DNA of 41,703 nt from positions 1 through 41,703 of the forward strand of contig CAYPTB010000056.1 of NCBI GenBank assembly GCA_964413535.1. The letters are read 5' to 3'. How positions within the stretch are numbered: position 1 is the stretch's first letter; each line of letters opens with the position of its first letter. The position numbers and the translations under genes were made by a program. Source of the stretch: CAYPTB01 sp964413535 (GTDB lineage Bacteria > Planctomycetota > UBA1135 > GCA-002686595). The notes under the pieces are model-generated. The model did no database searches and was not told the origin of the DNA. It was given only the letters and a program-made list of their open reading frames with translations. Shown here piece after piece: positions 22,603 through 31,956 of the stretch.

Positions 22603-23967
22603 ATGACGGGGCGTCCGAAGACGGCGACGCGCATCGAACGCCGTGATGCGCGAAGCACGAGCCTGCATCGCGCGCGCATCGCGCAGTGGTTGGACGGGCT
22701 GCGCTCGAGCTACTGGTTCCTGCCCGGGGCCATGGTCGTCGCGTCGGCCTTCTTGGCGGCGCTGACCGTCCGGCTCGATCGCATCGGCGCGCTCGCGCCC
22801 GAGGTCTTCCCCGAATGGATCCGGCTGCACGAGCCCGACCCCGCACGAGCGGTGCTGGCGACGATCGCCGGCGCGATGATCACCATCGTGAGCCTGACGT
22901 TCTCGATCTCGATCGTCGCGCTGGCCCTGGCGTCGTCGCAATTCGGCTCGCGATTGCTCTACAACTTCATGCGGGATCGCAAGAATCACGTCGTCCTGGG
23001 GGTCTTCCTCGGAACGTTCGTGTACTGCCTCCTCGCCCTCGTGTCCGTGCGCTCCGGCGATACGGCCGTGCGTCCCCAGCTCGCGATGACCGGCGCGCTC
23101 CTGCTCTCCTTGGTGAGCGTCGCCTTCCTGATCTTCTTCATCCACCACGTCGCCGAATCGATCCAGGCGAGCAATGTCATCACCGGCGTCGGACGCGAGC
23201 TCGTCGCCGTCATCGAGCGCACGCTCCCGGAGGCCGAGGACGACGAGGACGGGAACGGCTTCGTCTCGGAGCTCCCGAACGGAGTATCGGTGTTCGCGCC
23301 GCGCTCCGGCACGCTGCAGGCGATCGACGGCGAAGCCCTGGTCGAGCTCGCGCGGCGCGAGGACGTCGAGCTCTGGCTCGCGCGGCGACCCGGTGACTAC
23401 CTGATCGAGGGCAGCGAGATCGCGCGCGTCCAAGGTGCGACCGAGCTCTCCGAGGAATTCGCCCGCGCGTTTGCAGGAGCGCTGATCCTGGGCAACCGGC
23501 GCACGCTGGTCCAAGACGTCGAGTTCGCGTTCCACCAACTGGTGGAGATCGCCGCCCGCGCCCTGTCGCCGGGCGTCAACGACCCGTTCACGGCCATGAG
23601 CTGCATCGACGAGCTGGGCAACGCGCTCGGTCGCGTCGCGCAGCGCGGAGCGATGATCGCACGTCTCTCGGACGCCGAGGGGCGCGTCCGTCTCCACCTC
23701 GACGTGACCGACTTCGACGGCATCGTCGGTGCGGCCTTCGACCCGATCCGGCGCCACGCCGCTCGCGACCTGGCCGTGATGCTCCACCTGCTCGAAGCCA
23801 TGCAGCGTGTCGCGCCTCTCCTGCGCTCCGAGGCTCAGCGCAATTCCTTCCGGCTCCAGGGACGTCTCGCTCACGAGCTCGCGGCGATCGAGATCGAGAC
23901 GGATACGGATCGCGAGGCCCTTCGCGCGCGCAGCGACGCGCTCGAGCTGGCGCTGGAGGCGCGATGA
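22603..23967 (+). CDS. DUF2254 family membrane protein
   Basis: 454 residues. Four hydrophobic helices lie in the first 200 residues (about 33-55, 90-115, 125-150 and 160-185), including ITIVSLTFSISIVALALASS, which is diagnostic for DUF2254. A cytosolic region of about 250 residues follows (LQAIDGEALVELARREDVEL, LSPGVNDPFTAMSCIDELG). DUF2254 is a predicted inner-membrane family without an established activity. The last codons overlap the MscS gene (ATG 23964), indicating co-translation, and a partnership with the channel in envelope stress is plausible. Confidence 0.88.
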   Translation: MTGRPKTATRIERRDARSTSLHRARIAQWLDGLRSSYWFLPGAMVVASAFLAALTVRLDRIGALAPEVFPEWIRLHEPDPARAVLATIAGAMITIVSLTFSISIVALALASSQFGSRLLYNFMRDRKNHVVLGVFLGTFVYCLLALVSVRSGDTAVRPQLAMTGALLLSLVSVAFLIFFIHHVAESIQASNVITGVGRELVAVIERTLPEAEDDEDGNGFVSELPNGVSVFAPRSGTLQAIDGEALVELARREDVELWLARRPGDYLIEGSEIARVQGATELSEEFARAFAGALILGNRRTLVQDVEFAFHQLVEIAARALSPGVNDPFTAMSCIDELGNALGRVAQRGAMIARLSDAEGRVRLHLDVTDFDGIVGAAFDPIRRHAARDLAVMLHLLEAMQRVAPLLRSEAQRNSFRLQGRLAHELAAIEIETDTDREALRARSDALELALEAR

Positions 23968-25340
23968 AGGCGCTGGACGACGCGCGGGTTCTCGTGCTGG
24001 TCGTGCTCGTCGCGCTCGGGTTCCAAGCACCGGAGAACCCGGATCGGAAGACGGCGCTCGAGCCGGAAGAGGTCGAGCGCGTGGTCGAGCAGGCGAGCGA
24101 AGCCGAGGCGACCGAGATCAAGGGAGAGGAAGCTGCCCTCTCCGAACGCTTGCGTTCGATCCTGAACGCGGTGGACGACTTCCGCGGCATGCGCGTCGAG
24201 GTCGAGGCGGGAATCGTGATCCTCTCCGGCGCGGCGCCTTCGCGCGAAGCCGCGGAGCGCGCCGTCGAGATGGCGGGGAAGCTCGAAGGCGTGCTCCTGG
24301 TCGTCGACGGCGTCCGCGTGGAGAAGGGCCTCTGGCAACGCATCGGAAATTCGCTCGACCATGCGTGGAAGCAGGGCGTCGCGTTGGCGGCTTCGCTGCC
24401 CCTCTTCGCCGTCGCGTTCGCTCTCTTCGCCCTCTTCTGGTTCGTCGCCCGGCTCCTGCGTGATGCCAAGTTCCTCTATCGCCTTGCGAGCAAGCGCGAA
24501 CTCCTCCAGACCCTCCTGCGCCAGACCGTCTTCGTCGCGGTCCTGATCGCCGGCCTTGTCGTTGCGCTGAACTTCCTCGAAGCGGGCGCGTTGATCGGCA
24601 CGATCCTCGGCGCCGCGGGCGTCGTCGGTATCGCGTTGGGCTTCGCGTTCCGCAACGTCGTCGAGAACTACCTCGCCGGAATCCTGCTGGCGATCCGGCA
24701 ACCCTTCGGAGCGCGCGACCTCGTGGGCATCGACGGCGCGCTCGGGACCGTCCTGCGCATGACGGCGAGCGAGACCATCCTCATGGACGCGGACGGCAAT
24801 CACCTGCGCATCCCGAACGCGATGGTCTTCAACGGCAAGGTGCTGAACTACACCCGCAATCCCATGCGCCGCTTCCAGATCGCCGTGGGCGTCGCCACGG
24901 ACGTCGACCTGTGTCGCGTCCAGTCACTCGGTGTCGAGACCCTGCGGCGCATGAAGGGCGTCGCCGAATACCCCGAGCCCTCGTCGCGCATCGCCGCGCT
25001 CGGCGATTCCTCGGTGCAGCTCGAGTTCTTCGGCTGGGTCGACCAGAACACCGCCGGTTACCTCAAGGTCGCTTCGGAGGCCCACCGCCTGCTCAAGACC
25101 GCCTTCGACGATGCGGACATCGAGATGCCGGCTCCCATCTACCTCGTCCATCTCGACCGGATGCCCGCCGAACTCCAGAAAGGCGCGCCCACTCCGAAGA
25201 AGTCCAGGAAAGCCGCGGCGCCCAAGCCTCCGTCCGAAGACATCGACGTGGCGCCCGAGAGCGACATCCAGGATCAGGTCGAAGCCGAGATCGCGCGCTC
25301 GGGCGAGGAGAACCTGCTCGACGAGAACCCTCGAACGTGA
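23964..25340 (+). CDS. MscS-type mechanosensitive channel with N-terminal BON-like domain
   Basis: 458 residues. A hydrophobic leader (VLVLVVLVALGF) is followed by a BON-like domain at about 60-120 (VEVEAGIVILSGAAPSREAA), which usually binds phospholipid or lies in the periplasm. Two hydrophobic helices (about 137-165 and 188-206) lead to the MscS pore helix (GTILGAAGVVGIALGFAFRN, about 212-231) and the beta domain (LVGIDGALGTVLRMTASETI). The channel would open on membrane tension and release small solutes. The C-terminal 60 residues are a charged tail. It overlaps the DUF2254 gene by 4 bases. Confidence 0.9.
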   Translation: MKALDDARVLVLVVLVALGFQAPENPDRKTALEPEEVERVVEQASEAEATEIKGEEAALSERLRSILNAVDDFRGMRVEVEAGIVILSGAAPSREAAERAVEMAGKLEGVLLVVDGVRVEKGLWQRIGNSLDHAWKQGVALAASLPLFAVAFALFALFWFVARLLRDAKFLYRLASKRELLQTLLRQTVFVAVLIAGLVVALNFLEAGALIGTILGAAGVVGIALGFAFRNVVENYLAGILLAIRQPFGARDLVGIDGALGTVLRMTASETILMDADGNHLRIPNAMVFNGKVLNYTRNPMRRFQIAVGVATDVDLCRVQSLGVETLRRMKGVAEYPEPSSRIAALGDSSVQLEFFGWVDQNTAGYLKVASEAHRLLKTAFDDADIEMPAPIYLVHLDRMPAELQKGAPTPKKSRKAAAPKPPSEDIDVAPESDIQDQVEAEIARSGEENLLDENPRT

Positions 25341-25474
25341 CACCCACCCGCGCGGCGCACGTCGTCGATACCCAGTCCTCTCGATTTCCGGCACGGCGCA
25401 GGGCGGGCGAGGATGCGGGCCGGCGTCGCATCGTGCGGCCTGGCCGCGGTGCTCCGGCCGAGGAAGGTAATGCC

Positions 25475-26611
25475 ATGACCCCGCGTTCGCTCGCTCTCTC
25501 GATCGCCATGTCGGCGTGGTTCGCGTCCGTGCAGCCCGTCGCGCACGCGCAGTCGTGCGAGCCCTTCGAGGTGCTCGTGTTCTCGAAGACCGCCGGCTTC
25601 CGCCACGAGGAGCAGATCGTCGCGGGCGCGGCGCTCGTCCAGGCGTTCGGCGCCGCGCACGGGTTCGGCGTCGAGCACAGCGAGGACGCCGCGCTCATCG
25701 AGCCGGCGAACCTCGCGCGCTATGCGGTGGTGATCTTCCTCCACACCACCGGCGACATCCTGGACTCGGCGCAGGAGGCCGCGCTCGAGGGCTACGTCCT
25801 CGGCGGAGGCGGGTTCGTCGGCGTCCACTCCGCGGCCGACACGGAGCACGGTTGGCCGTTCTACGGAACGCTCGTCGGCGCGTACTTCTTCGATCACCCG
25901 GCCATCCAACCGGCCGAAGTCTCGGTCGTCGATCCGAACCATCCGTCCACCGCGAGCTTGCCCGCGCTCTTCTCGCACACCGACGAGTGGTACGACTACC
26001 AGACGAACGTCGCGGCGAATCCGGCGGTCGACGTCCTGCTGACCGTGGACGAGAGCACGTACACGGGGGGCAACATGGGACCCGTCCACCCCATCGCCTG
26101 GTGTCAGGACCTCGCGGGAGGCGGTCGCTCCTGGTACACGGGAATGGGGCACACGCTCGCGTCCTACTCGGCGCCGTTCTTCCAAGAGCACCTGCTCGGC
26201 GGGATCCTGTGGGCGGCCGATTCGATCCGCACCTCGCAGATCTGCGCCGCGTCGGTCTACGGCATTCCTTCGGGCTCGCCGCTGCTCTCCCTGCGCGGCG
26301 TGCAGGTCTCGCCGACGCTCGGAGCGCTGGTCCTCTCGGGGGGGAACCCGGGCGGCGCCGGGATCCTGTGCCTGAGCTCGTGCCCCGCGTCGGTCCTGGA
26401 CGGTTCGCTGTCGATTCTAGTTGAGCTCGATCCCCCCGGATTCGTGCTGTGCTCGCCGCTCGTCTTCGACTCCGCGGGCAAGTGGCGCGGCACGCTTCCC
26501 CTGACGCTCGAGCTCCCGGGCTCGCTCGGGAACTCGCTCTTCTTCCAGGGCGCCCAGCTCACTCCGAGCCTCGGTCTCTCGAACGGCCTCGAGCTCGACC
26601 TGTGCCCGTGA
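25475..26611 (+). CDS. Secreted ThuA-domain protein
   Basis: 378 residues from ATG 25475 (GAGGAAGG upstream and a signal peptide ending near VAHAQSC); the open frame upstream is not coding-like. Residues about 28-255 match the ThuA glutamine-amidotransferase-like fold: VLVFSKTAGFRHEEQI, VVIFLHTTGDIL, GGGGFVGVHSAADTEH, GGRSWYTGMGHT. ThuA-like proteins are linked to sugar utilisation and are abundant in planctomycetes, often as secreted enzymes or binding modules. The last 120 residues are a beta-rich domain ending LSLSNGLELDLCP-like, a pattern I associate with exported planctomycete proteins. A shared hairpin separates it from the convergent gene. Confidence 0.85.
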   Translation: MTPRSLALSIAMSAWFASVQPVAHAQSCEPFEVLVFSKTAGFRHEEQIVAGAALVQAFGAAHGFGVEHSEDAALIEPANLARYAVVIFLHTTGDILDSAQEAALEGYVLGGGGFVGVHSAADTEHGWPFYGTLVGAYFFDHPAIQPAEVSVVDPNHPSTASLPALFSHTDEWYDYQTNVAANPAVDVLLTVDESTYTGGNMGPVHPIAWCQDLAGGGRSWYTGMGHTLASYSAPFFQEHLLGGILWAADSIRTSQICAASVYGIPSGSPLLSLRGVQVSPTLGALVLSGGNPGGAGILCLSSCPASVLDGSLSILVELDPPGFVLCSPLVFDSAGKWRGTLPLTLELPGSLGNSLFFQGAQLTPSLGLSNGLELDLCP

Positions 26612-26695
26612 ACCTCGCGGTGCGCGTCAAGAGCGTGTCGCACGTGATCCAGATCACACGCCGCGCGACAGGACCCGCGGGGCGCTCGCACGCGA

Positions 26696-26729
26696 GCGCA
26701 GGGCGGAGTCCCTCGACCCCGCCCTGCGC
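26696..26729. terminator. Bidirectional terminator-like hairpin
   Basis: GCGCAGGGCGG (26696-26706) pairs perfectly with CCGCCCTGCGC (26719-26729), with a 12-base loop. It stands between the convergent ThuA and propeller genes. Confidence 0.7.
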
Positions 26730-26753
26730 GGAAGGCGTCCTCGATCGCCCGCT

Positions 26754-28853
26754 CTACGGCCCCAGCTGAGCGCGCACCGCGTTCGAGAAGCTGAAGCCCG
26801 TCGGCTGGGTGTTGTCCAACACGAGGAACTGGAGATACACGTCGGCCGGGCCGCCGCCGCCTTCGATGCCGGCGATGGAGATGCGCCCCTTCGCGTTGGT
26901 GCCCACCTTCATGACCTCGATCCAGGGCACGGGCACGAGCGTGCCGCCCAGGACATCGGTGGGGCCGAACTCCAGACCGACCACGAGCAGCGTCGGAGCC
27001 TTCGCAGGCGCGTCGACGAGCAGCAGGTTCACGAGCGTTCCCGTCGAGAGGTCGCCGCCGCACAGACTGAGTCGCGGCGCGCCTGGGCTGGCGAAGCCCA
27101 GGTCGTTCTGCCACACGGCGTCCTGCTGCGCGGCGAACGGGATGGCTTCTCCGACGGACCATTGGCCACCCGCTCCCCACAGGTGGCAGGGAGCGATGCC
27201 GTCGATCGTCGCGAACGAAGCGCTCGTCAGCGTCGGGAACGACTGCACGGCCGTCCAGCTCGTGCCGTCGAAGCGCCACACGCCGTCGCCGCCGGCGTAG
27301 ATGTCGTTCGGCGCGAACGCCTTCAACGACGAGCCGCTCGGCGGCGCCGGCAAGCTCGTCCACGCGGATCCGTTCCAGTGCACGAAGAAGGGCGTCGCTC
27401 CGCCCGTGATCGGCGTCTGATAGCCGAGGAGCCAGACGTTCTTCGGTCCGATGGCCGCGATGTCGGCGATCACCGACGGCGTTCCGGGCGTAGGCGGCGA
27501 CAGCGATTCCCAATCGGAGCCGTCCCAGTGGAAGACGAGCGCCTCGCCGATCGGGACCGCCGGAGTGGAGTTTCCGTGCCGGTACCCGGCCGCCCAGACG
27601 TCGTCGGTGGCGATCGCTTCGATCGTCGTGAAGGTCTGACCCTGCTGTGAGCCCACGACGACGGGCACGGAGGTCAGCGTGAAGTCGGAGCCGTCGTAGT
27701 GCATGAGGAGGCCCGGGTGGGTGACGAGCCCGCTCGGCTGGAGATCGAGCCAGAACCCGGCGAACCAGACGTCGTCGTGGCCGACCACGGAGACGTCGTT
27801 GACGTGCGCTCCCGAGACGCCGGCTCCGATGCTCGTCGGAGGCATCGGGATGCCGGGGACCATCGTCCATTGCGAGCCGTCCCAGTGCATGACCTCGAGC
27901 TGCGGGCCGTACCAACCGCCGGGCACCTGGATGCTCTGGTAGCCCGCGGCGTAGACGTCGTCCGGTCCGGCCGCGTCGATCGCGTACAGCGCGTTGTGCG
28001 GAGTGGCGGTTCCCGGCGCGGGATTGGGGACGGGGACCGACGTCCATTGAGTGCCGTCCCAGTGCCAGGCGACGTTCAGCGTGCTCAGGTTCCCGATCGT
28101 CCCGACGGTCGCGCCGGCGACGACCCAGGCGTCGTCGACCGCGATGGTCGTCAGGTCGCGAACGAGCGTGTGGTACGAGTTCGCGGGCGCAGCGGGCGAG
28201 CGCACTTCCCACGGGCCGCAGGGATCGACCGGGAACACGGGCGGCACGGGCGGATAGCCCCACAGCTCGAGATCGAGGTCGGCCTGCAGCGCCGAACCAT
28301 TCCACATGCTGAAGGTGCCCCACGCCGGCGAAGCGAGCTCGTCCTTGAACTGAACCGTCGAGCCCGTCGGCGCGTTGTAATCGCAGATCCAGAACGCCCA
28401 GTAGCCCGAGCCGACGAACTCCGCCTGCACCGACACGAAGTGCAGGCCGGTGGCCTCGAAGGGCGTGGGCAGCGTCACGTCGATCACCTCGACGTCCGTT
28501 GTGTTGTAGAGGAGGTTGGGACTCCCGGCGGAGACGAACTGCTCCGACTGCAGCGCGCCCGGCGCGCCCGACTGCCACGCGTAGAAGCGCACCCACACGC
28601 CGGCGAGCTCCGGCGGCACGCACTGGAAGCAGCCGTCGCCGTTCGCCACGACGCGCGTGATCGTCCCGACGACGTCGAAGTCGTCGGCCGCTTCCTCGTC
28701 GGCTGCGGGACTGCTCCAGATCACGCTCGGAACCGTGGTCTGGTTCGACCACATACCTCCGTCGTGCAGCTTGATGACGAGCTGCGCATGCCCGAGACCG
28801 GCAAGGCATGCCGCGGCGATGAAGGAAGAAGCCAACGTCGTTTTTGTTCTCAT
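26754..28853 (-). CDS. Secreted beta-propeller-like protein with HWDGS-type repeats
   Basis: 699 residues with a signal peptide (MRTKTTLASSFIAAACLAGL, then GHAQ). AGGAG lies about 7 bases before the ATG. Residues about 30-200 form an unidentified domain. From about 225 to 570 a motif recurs six times: HWDGTQW, HWDGSQW, HYDGSDF, HWDGSDW, HWNGSAW, RFDGTSW. Each alternates with a DDVWAAGY-like strand, as in a six- or seven-bladed propeller. The C-terminal 120 residues (DLGFASPGAPRLSLCGG to GFSFSNAVRAQLGP) are the beta domain typical of exported planctomycete proteins. No enzymatic motif is visible, so a binding or structural role outside the cell is likely. Confidence 0.8.
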   Translation of the reverse strand: MRTKTTLASSFIAAACLAGLGHAQLVIKLHDGGMWSNQTTVPSVIWSSPAADEEAADDFDVVGTITRVVANGDGCFQCVPPELAGVWVRFYAWQSGAPGALQSEQFVSAGSPNLLYNTTDVEVIDVTLPTPFEATGLHFVSVQAEFVGSGYWAFWICDYNAPTGSTVQFKDELASPAWGTFSMWNGSALQADLDLELWGYPPVPPVFPVDPCGPWEVRSPAAPANSYHTLVRDLTTIAVDDAWVVAGATVGTIGNLSTLNVAWHWDGTQWTSVPVPNPAPGTATPHNALYAIDAAGPDDVYAAGYQSIQVPGGWYGPQLEVMHWDGSQWTMVPGIPMPPTSIGAGVSGAHVNDVSVVGHDDVWFAGFWLDLQPSGLVTHPGLLMHYDGSDFTLTSVPVVVGSQQGQTFTTIEAIATDDVWAAGYRHGNSTPAVPIGEALVFHWDGSDWESLSPPTPGTPSVIADIAAIGPKNVWLLGYQTPITGGATPFFVHWNGSAWTSLPAPPSGSSLKAFAPNDIYAGGDGVWRFDGTSWTAVQSFPTLTSASFATIDGIAPCHLWGAGGQWSVGEAIPFAAQQDAVWQNDLGFASPGAPRLSLCGGDLSTGTLVNLLLVDAPAKAPTLLVVGLEFGPTDVLGGTLVPVPWIEVMKVGTNAKGRISIAGIEGGGGPADVYLQFLVLDNTQPTGFSFSNAVRAQLGP

Positions 28854-29072
28854 AGGGGGCTCCTGACGGTTCCGTCCACCGTCGGCTCGTTCACCGTGGG
28901 GTACGAATGATGTTCATCCGACCCAGGGCGCGCGTACATCCGCCCTTCGGCGAACTCGGGCCCGATCGCGTCCGTAGGAGAGCGCAGGTCAGGGCGAACG
29001 AGCCCGCTAGACTCACGCGCTGGCCCGGCGCGGACTCGGGGAGGCTCGACGCAAGTCCTCGCACGGCAAGCC

Positions 29073-30155
29073 ATGACCGCGCAGCACGGAGAGAGATCCG
29101 CTCGGACGGCCTTCCACTGGGCGCTGGCGTGCTTCTTCCTTCCCGGGATCTCCATGCCCATCGTCTGGGCAATCGCCCTGTGGGCGAAGGTCGAGCGAGC
29201 GAGCTCACCGAGGTGGTGGCTCGCCCTCTTCCTGGTGGCGATCGCCGACACCGCGATCGCGGCGACGATCCTCCTCGAGCCGAGCCTCCTGTCCCTCACT
29301 GCGGTCGAGGCCGCTTCCCCGGATCCTGCTCCTCCCCTCGATCTCTTCGCGATTCGATCGGGCAGCTCGTCCGCGCGGCATTTCCTGCTGGCCATGGTCG
29401 AATTCATCCCGTTCGCCCTGGTGTGCGCGCTGCTCTACTTCGTCGGCCGGCGCAGGTCTCCGCGGCCCGAGTCCTTCGCCCTGGCCGGTGTCCTGGTCGC
29501 CGTCCTCCTGCTCCAGGACGTGTTCCTGTTGCTCGTGACGTCGTTCGTGGCCGGAGGCCATTCGACGGCCTCCGTGCTGACGGCCGACCTGTTCGGCAGC
29601 ATCACCGTGATCGCGGTGGGCGCCGCCTTCGCGAGGTCCAGAGCGAGGGCCGCTCCGGAGCGGGCGGGGCGGCGATCCTCGATCGCGCAGACGATCGCGC
29701 TCGGCCTGCTCTACGCGCTCGGCGTGTCCGCGAGGGTGCGAGGCCTGCTCGCGATCGCTTTGAACACGCTGGGTCTCGCCGACTGGGTCTCGAATCCGGT
29801 CAGCGATCTCTTGGCGGCGCTCCCCACGACGCCCGCGGCGGCGGCCCTGATCCTCGCTTGCATCCTGCTCGGCTCGATCAGCGAGGAGATCGTCTTCCGG
29901 GGCCCGCTCCTCGACTGGTTGCGGAGCTGGACGAGCCCCGCGTCGGCCGTCGTCGCGAGCGCCGCGCTGTTCGCTCTCGTCCACCCGCACTACGGCCCGT
30001 TGATCTGCGTCCCCTTCGTGTACGGCGTCGTGTTCGGATGGGCGCGGCTCGCCAGCGGGAGCCTCGTCGCCGCGATCGTGCTCCACGTGGTGATCAACGG
30101 CCTGGTCGTGACCGTGTCGTACCTCTCCGGCGAGTTCATGGCCGGATGGCGTTGA
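29073..30155 (+). CDS. CPBP family intramembrane metalloprotease (CAAX/Abi type)
   Basis: 360 residues with about eight hydrophobic helices. The family motifs are all present: EEIVFRG (E271, E272, R276), FALVHP (H304) and the final VLHVVINGL (H338, N342). These place glutamates and histidines for a zinc site inside the membrane. Bacterial members process or degrade membrane or peptide substrates, and some are linked to bacteriocin immunity. No neighbour hints at a substrate. The ribosome-binding site before ATG 29073 is weak. Confidence 0.9.
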   Translation: MTAQHGERSARTAFHWALACFFLPGISMPIVWAIALWAKVERASSPRWWLALFLVAIADTAIAATILLEPSLLSLTAVEAASPDPAPPLDLFAIRSGSSSARHFLLAMVEFIPFALVCALLYFVGRRRSPRPESFALAGVLVAVLLLQDVFLLLVTSFVAGGHSTASVLTADLFGSITVIAVGAAFARSRARAAPERAGRRSSIAQTIALGLLYALGVSARVRGLLAIALNTLGLADWVSNPVSDLLAALPTTPAAAALILACILLGSISEEIVFRGPLLDWLRSWTSPASAVVASAALFALVHPHYGPLICVPFVYGVVFGWARLASGSLVAAIVLHVVINGLVVTVSYLSGEFMAGWR

Positions 30156-30172
30156 GGCCGGGCTCAGGCCTC
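30154..30172. terminator. Short hairpin at the convergent junction
   Basis: GAGGCC (30154-30159) pairs with GGCCTC (30167-30172) around 7 bases, exactly where the CPBP protease and the endonuclease III-like gene converge with an 8-bp gap. It overlaps both gene ends. Confidence 0.4.
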
Positions 30173-30853
30173 CCGCGCCGCGAACGCGCAGTCGGGCGCG
30201 AGCGGGCAGGCGTCGCAGTCGGGAGCGCTGTTCTTGCACAGCGTCTGGCCGTGCGCGCGCAGGAGGTGGAAGGCCCGCGTGCGCGCGGCGCAAGTGCGCG
30301 GGATCAGGGGCTCGACGGCCGCTTGCGCGGACTTGTAGCTCTTCGCGTAGTCCTTCGATTCCAGGCCGATGCCCAGGCGCAGGAGCACGCGCAAGCCGTT
30401 CGACTCGAGCGCCATCACGGGCTCGGTGCCGGTGAGGAGCAGGATCTTCTCGGCGCCCGGCGCGCCGATGCCCGGGAACTTCTTCAACGCGCGGCGCGCC
30501 GCGGCGGGGGCGAGCGCGAGGACGGAGTCCAGATCGCCGCCGAACTCCTCGCACACGAGCTCCGCGATGTCTGCGAGCTTCGTGGCGCGCCGCTCCGGAT
30601 GCATGCCGCCCAGCGCGGCGACCTCGCGCAGCACCTCGGGCCTCGCCTCGCGGATGCGCGCGGCGTCGAGGCCGATCACGCGTTCGAGCGCGCGGAAGCA
30701 CTCGCGCCGCCGCCCGTCGTCGACGAGGTACGCCACGTTCTCCCACAGCACGAGACCGAGAGCGTCCTTCGGCGGCCGCACCTTCGGCGCGACCCCGTAG
30801 AGCTTCTCGAGGGCGTCGAGCATCCGCGCGAGCTTCGATGGGCGTGCTGCCAT
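30164..30853 (-). CDS. Endonuclease III-like HhH-GPD protein with altered catalytic residues
   Basis: 229 residues. The helix-hairpin-helix (FPGIGAPGAEKI, 126-137) and the C-terminal iron-sulfur cluster ligands C206-x6-C213-x2-C216-x5-C222 match the endonuclease III family, which removes damaged bases. However, the Lys that normally follows the hairpin glycine (GRKTA in Nth) is Pro132 here, and the catalytic Asp (VDTH) is replaced by Glu150 (ALESNGLRV). So it is either a monofunctional glycosylase using Glu, or a DNA-binding protein without the standard chemistry. It is 8 bases downstream of the methyltransferase gene and likely shares its transcript. Confidence 0.85.
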   Translation of the reverse strand: MAARPSKLARMLDALEKLYGVAPKVRPPKDALGLVLWENVAYLVDDGRRRECFRALERVIGLDAARIREARPEVLREVAALGGMHPERRATKLADIAELVCEEFGGDLDSVLALAPAAARRALKKFPGIGAPGAEKILLLTGTEPVMALESNGLRVLLRLGIGLESKDYAKSYKSAQAAVEPLIPRTCAARTRAFHLLRAHGQTLCKNSAPDCDACPLAPDCAFAAREA

Positions 30854-30861
30854 GAAAGGAC

Positions 30862-31833
30862 CTACGCGTCCGCGACCCGCTCGATCCAGAACGAGCCGGG
30901 GCACCAGGGGTGCTCGCGCCTGGCGTAGACCGGGAAGACGCGTGCGAAGTCGGCGGCGTGGGCGCGCGAGAGCCAGTGCAGCGCGGCGACGACGCGGAAC
31001 TCGCGGTTGCACGAGAGGAAGGCTTCGAGGACGTACTGCTCGTTCCACAGCTTGAGCTCGTCGACGAGCCAGCTCTTCGGGTAGTGCCAGGGCGTGAACA
31101 CGTCGTGGAAGTGCACGGCCACGCCGGGGCGTAGTTCGGGCAGGAGCTCCAGGATCTCGAGCAGCACGTCGCCGCCCGGCCGCACGACGTGCGACGAATC
31201 GATGAACAGGACGTCGCCCGCGGCGAGCGCGTGGAACGTCTCGCGCGGCACGCGCTCGAGTGGTTGGCGCAGGACGCGCGGTCCGAGCTGCTCGAGCCAC
31301 GGATGCTCGAAGGGCTCGATGCACGTGTGCTCGCAGGGGTGCCCTTCCTCGGCGTTGCGCGACAGCGCGCGCCAGGCCATCAACGTCGAGTGGCCCCCAC
31401 CGATCTCGACGAAGCGCCGCGGCCGACGCCGGCGCAGGAAGCCGTACAGGAACTCGGCGTCGCCCGGCGCGAAGGCCACGTTCCACCAGAAGTACTCCAT
31501 GCGGTCGCGGTACTCGGTCGGGACGTCGGCGAGCTCGCCCTGGAAGTCGAGCGTGGCGAGCAGCGCAAGCTGCGCCGCTGCGTCCAGCACGAGTCCCGGC
31601 AAGCGCCGCTCGGCCGCGAAATCGAGCCCGTCGTCGTAGCGGATGCGCGGCTCGTAGTAGTGGTCGGTGATGGGCAGGATCCCGGCCTGCGCGAGCGCCG
31701 CGCGCGTGCGCGGGTACAGCGCGAGCCCCTCGGTGCGCACGCGCCGAAACCAGCGCGCGGCGAGCGTGGAGACGGGAACGAGCAGGAGGTCGAGCGCATT
31801 GCGGCCGAAGGAGCTCATCGCATCAGCGGCCAC
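30862..31833 (-). CDS. Class I SAM-dependent methyltransferase
   Basis: 323 residues as annotated from GTG 31831-31833; an ATG five codons later (31816-31818) is equally possible, since neither has a good ribosome-binding site. The SAM-binding motif is RRFVEIGGGHSTLMAWRAL (about 140-158) and the acidic motif is DVLFIDSSHVVRPGGDVLLE (about 207-226), with VHFHDVFTPWHYPKSWL after it. This pattern belongs to the Methyltransf_24-type group, often found in polysaccharide or natural-product clusters. No such cluster is present here. It is cytosolic, with an N-terminal amphipathic stretch. Confidence 0.85.
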   Translation of the reverse strand: MAADAMSSFGRNALDLLLVPVSTLAARWFRRVRTEGLALYPRTRAALAQAGILPITDHYYEPRIRYDDGLDFAAERRLPGLVLDAAAQLALLATLDFQGELADVPTEYRDRMEYFWWNVAFAPGDAEFLYGFLRRRRPRRFVEIGGGHSTLMAWRALSRNAEEGHPCEHTCIEPFEHPWLEQLGPRVLRQPLERVPRETFHALAAGDVLFIDSSHVVRPGGDVLLEILELLPELRPGVAVHFHDVFTPWHYPKSWLVDELKLWNEQYVLEAFLSCNREFRVVAALHWLSRAHAADFARVFPVYARREHPWCPGSFWIERVADA

Positions 31834-31956
31834 GCGCCCGCGCGCGCGGGATCGGACGACACGGCCAGGACGCGCTGCACTCCGACCACGATACCCGAGG
31901 AGGATCGCCGTGCGAGCCGAGCGCCAGGGAGCACGGCACGCGCCTGGTGCTCGCCG

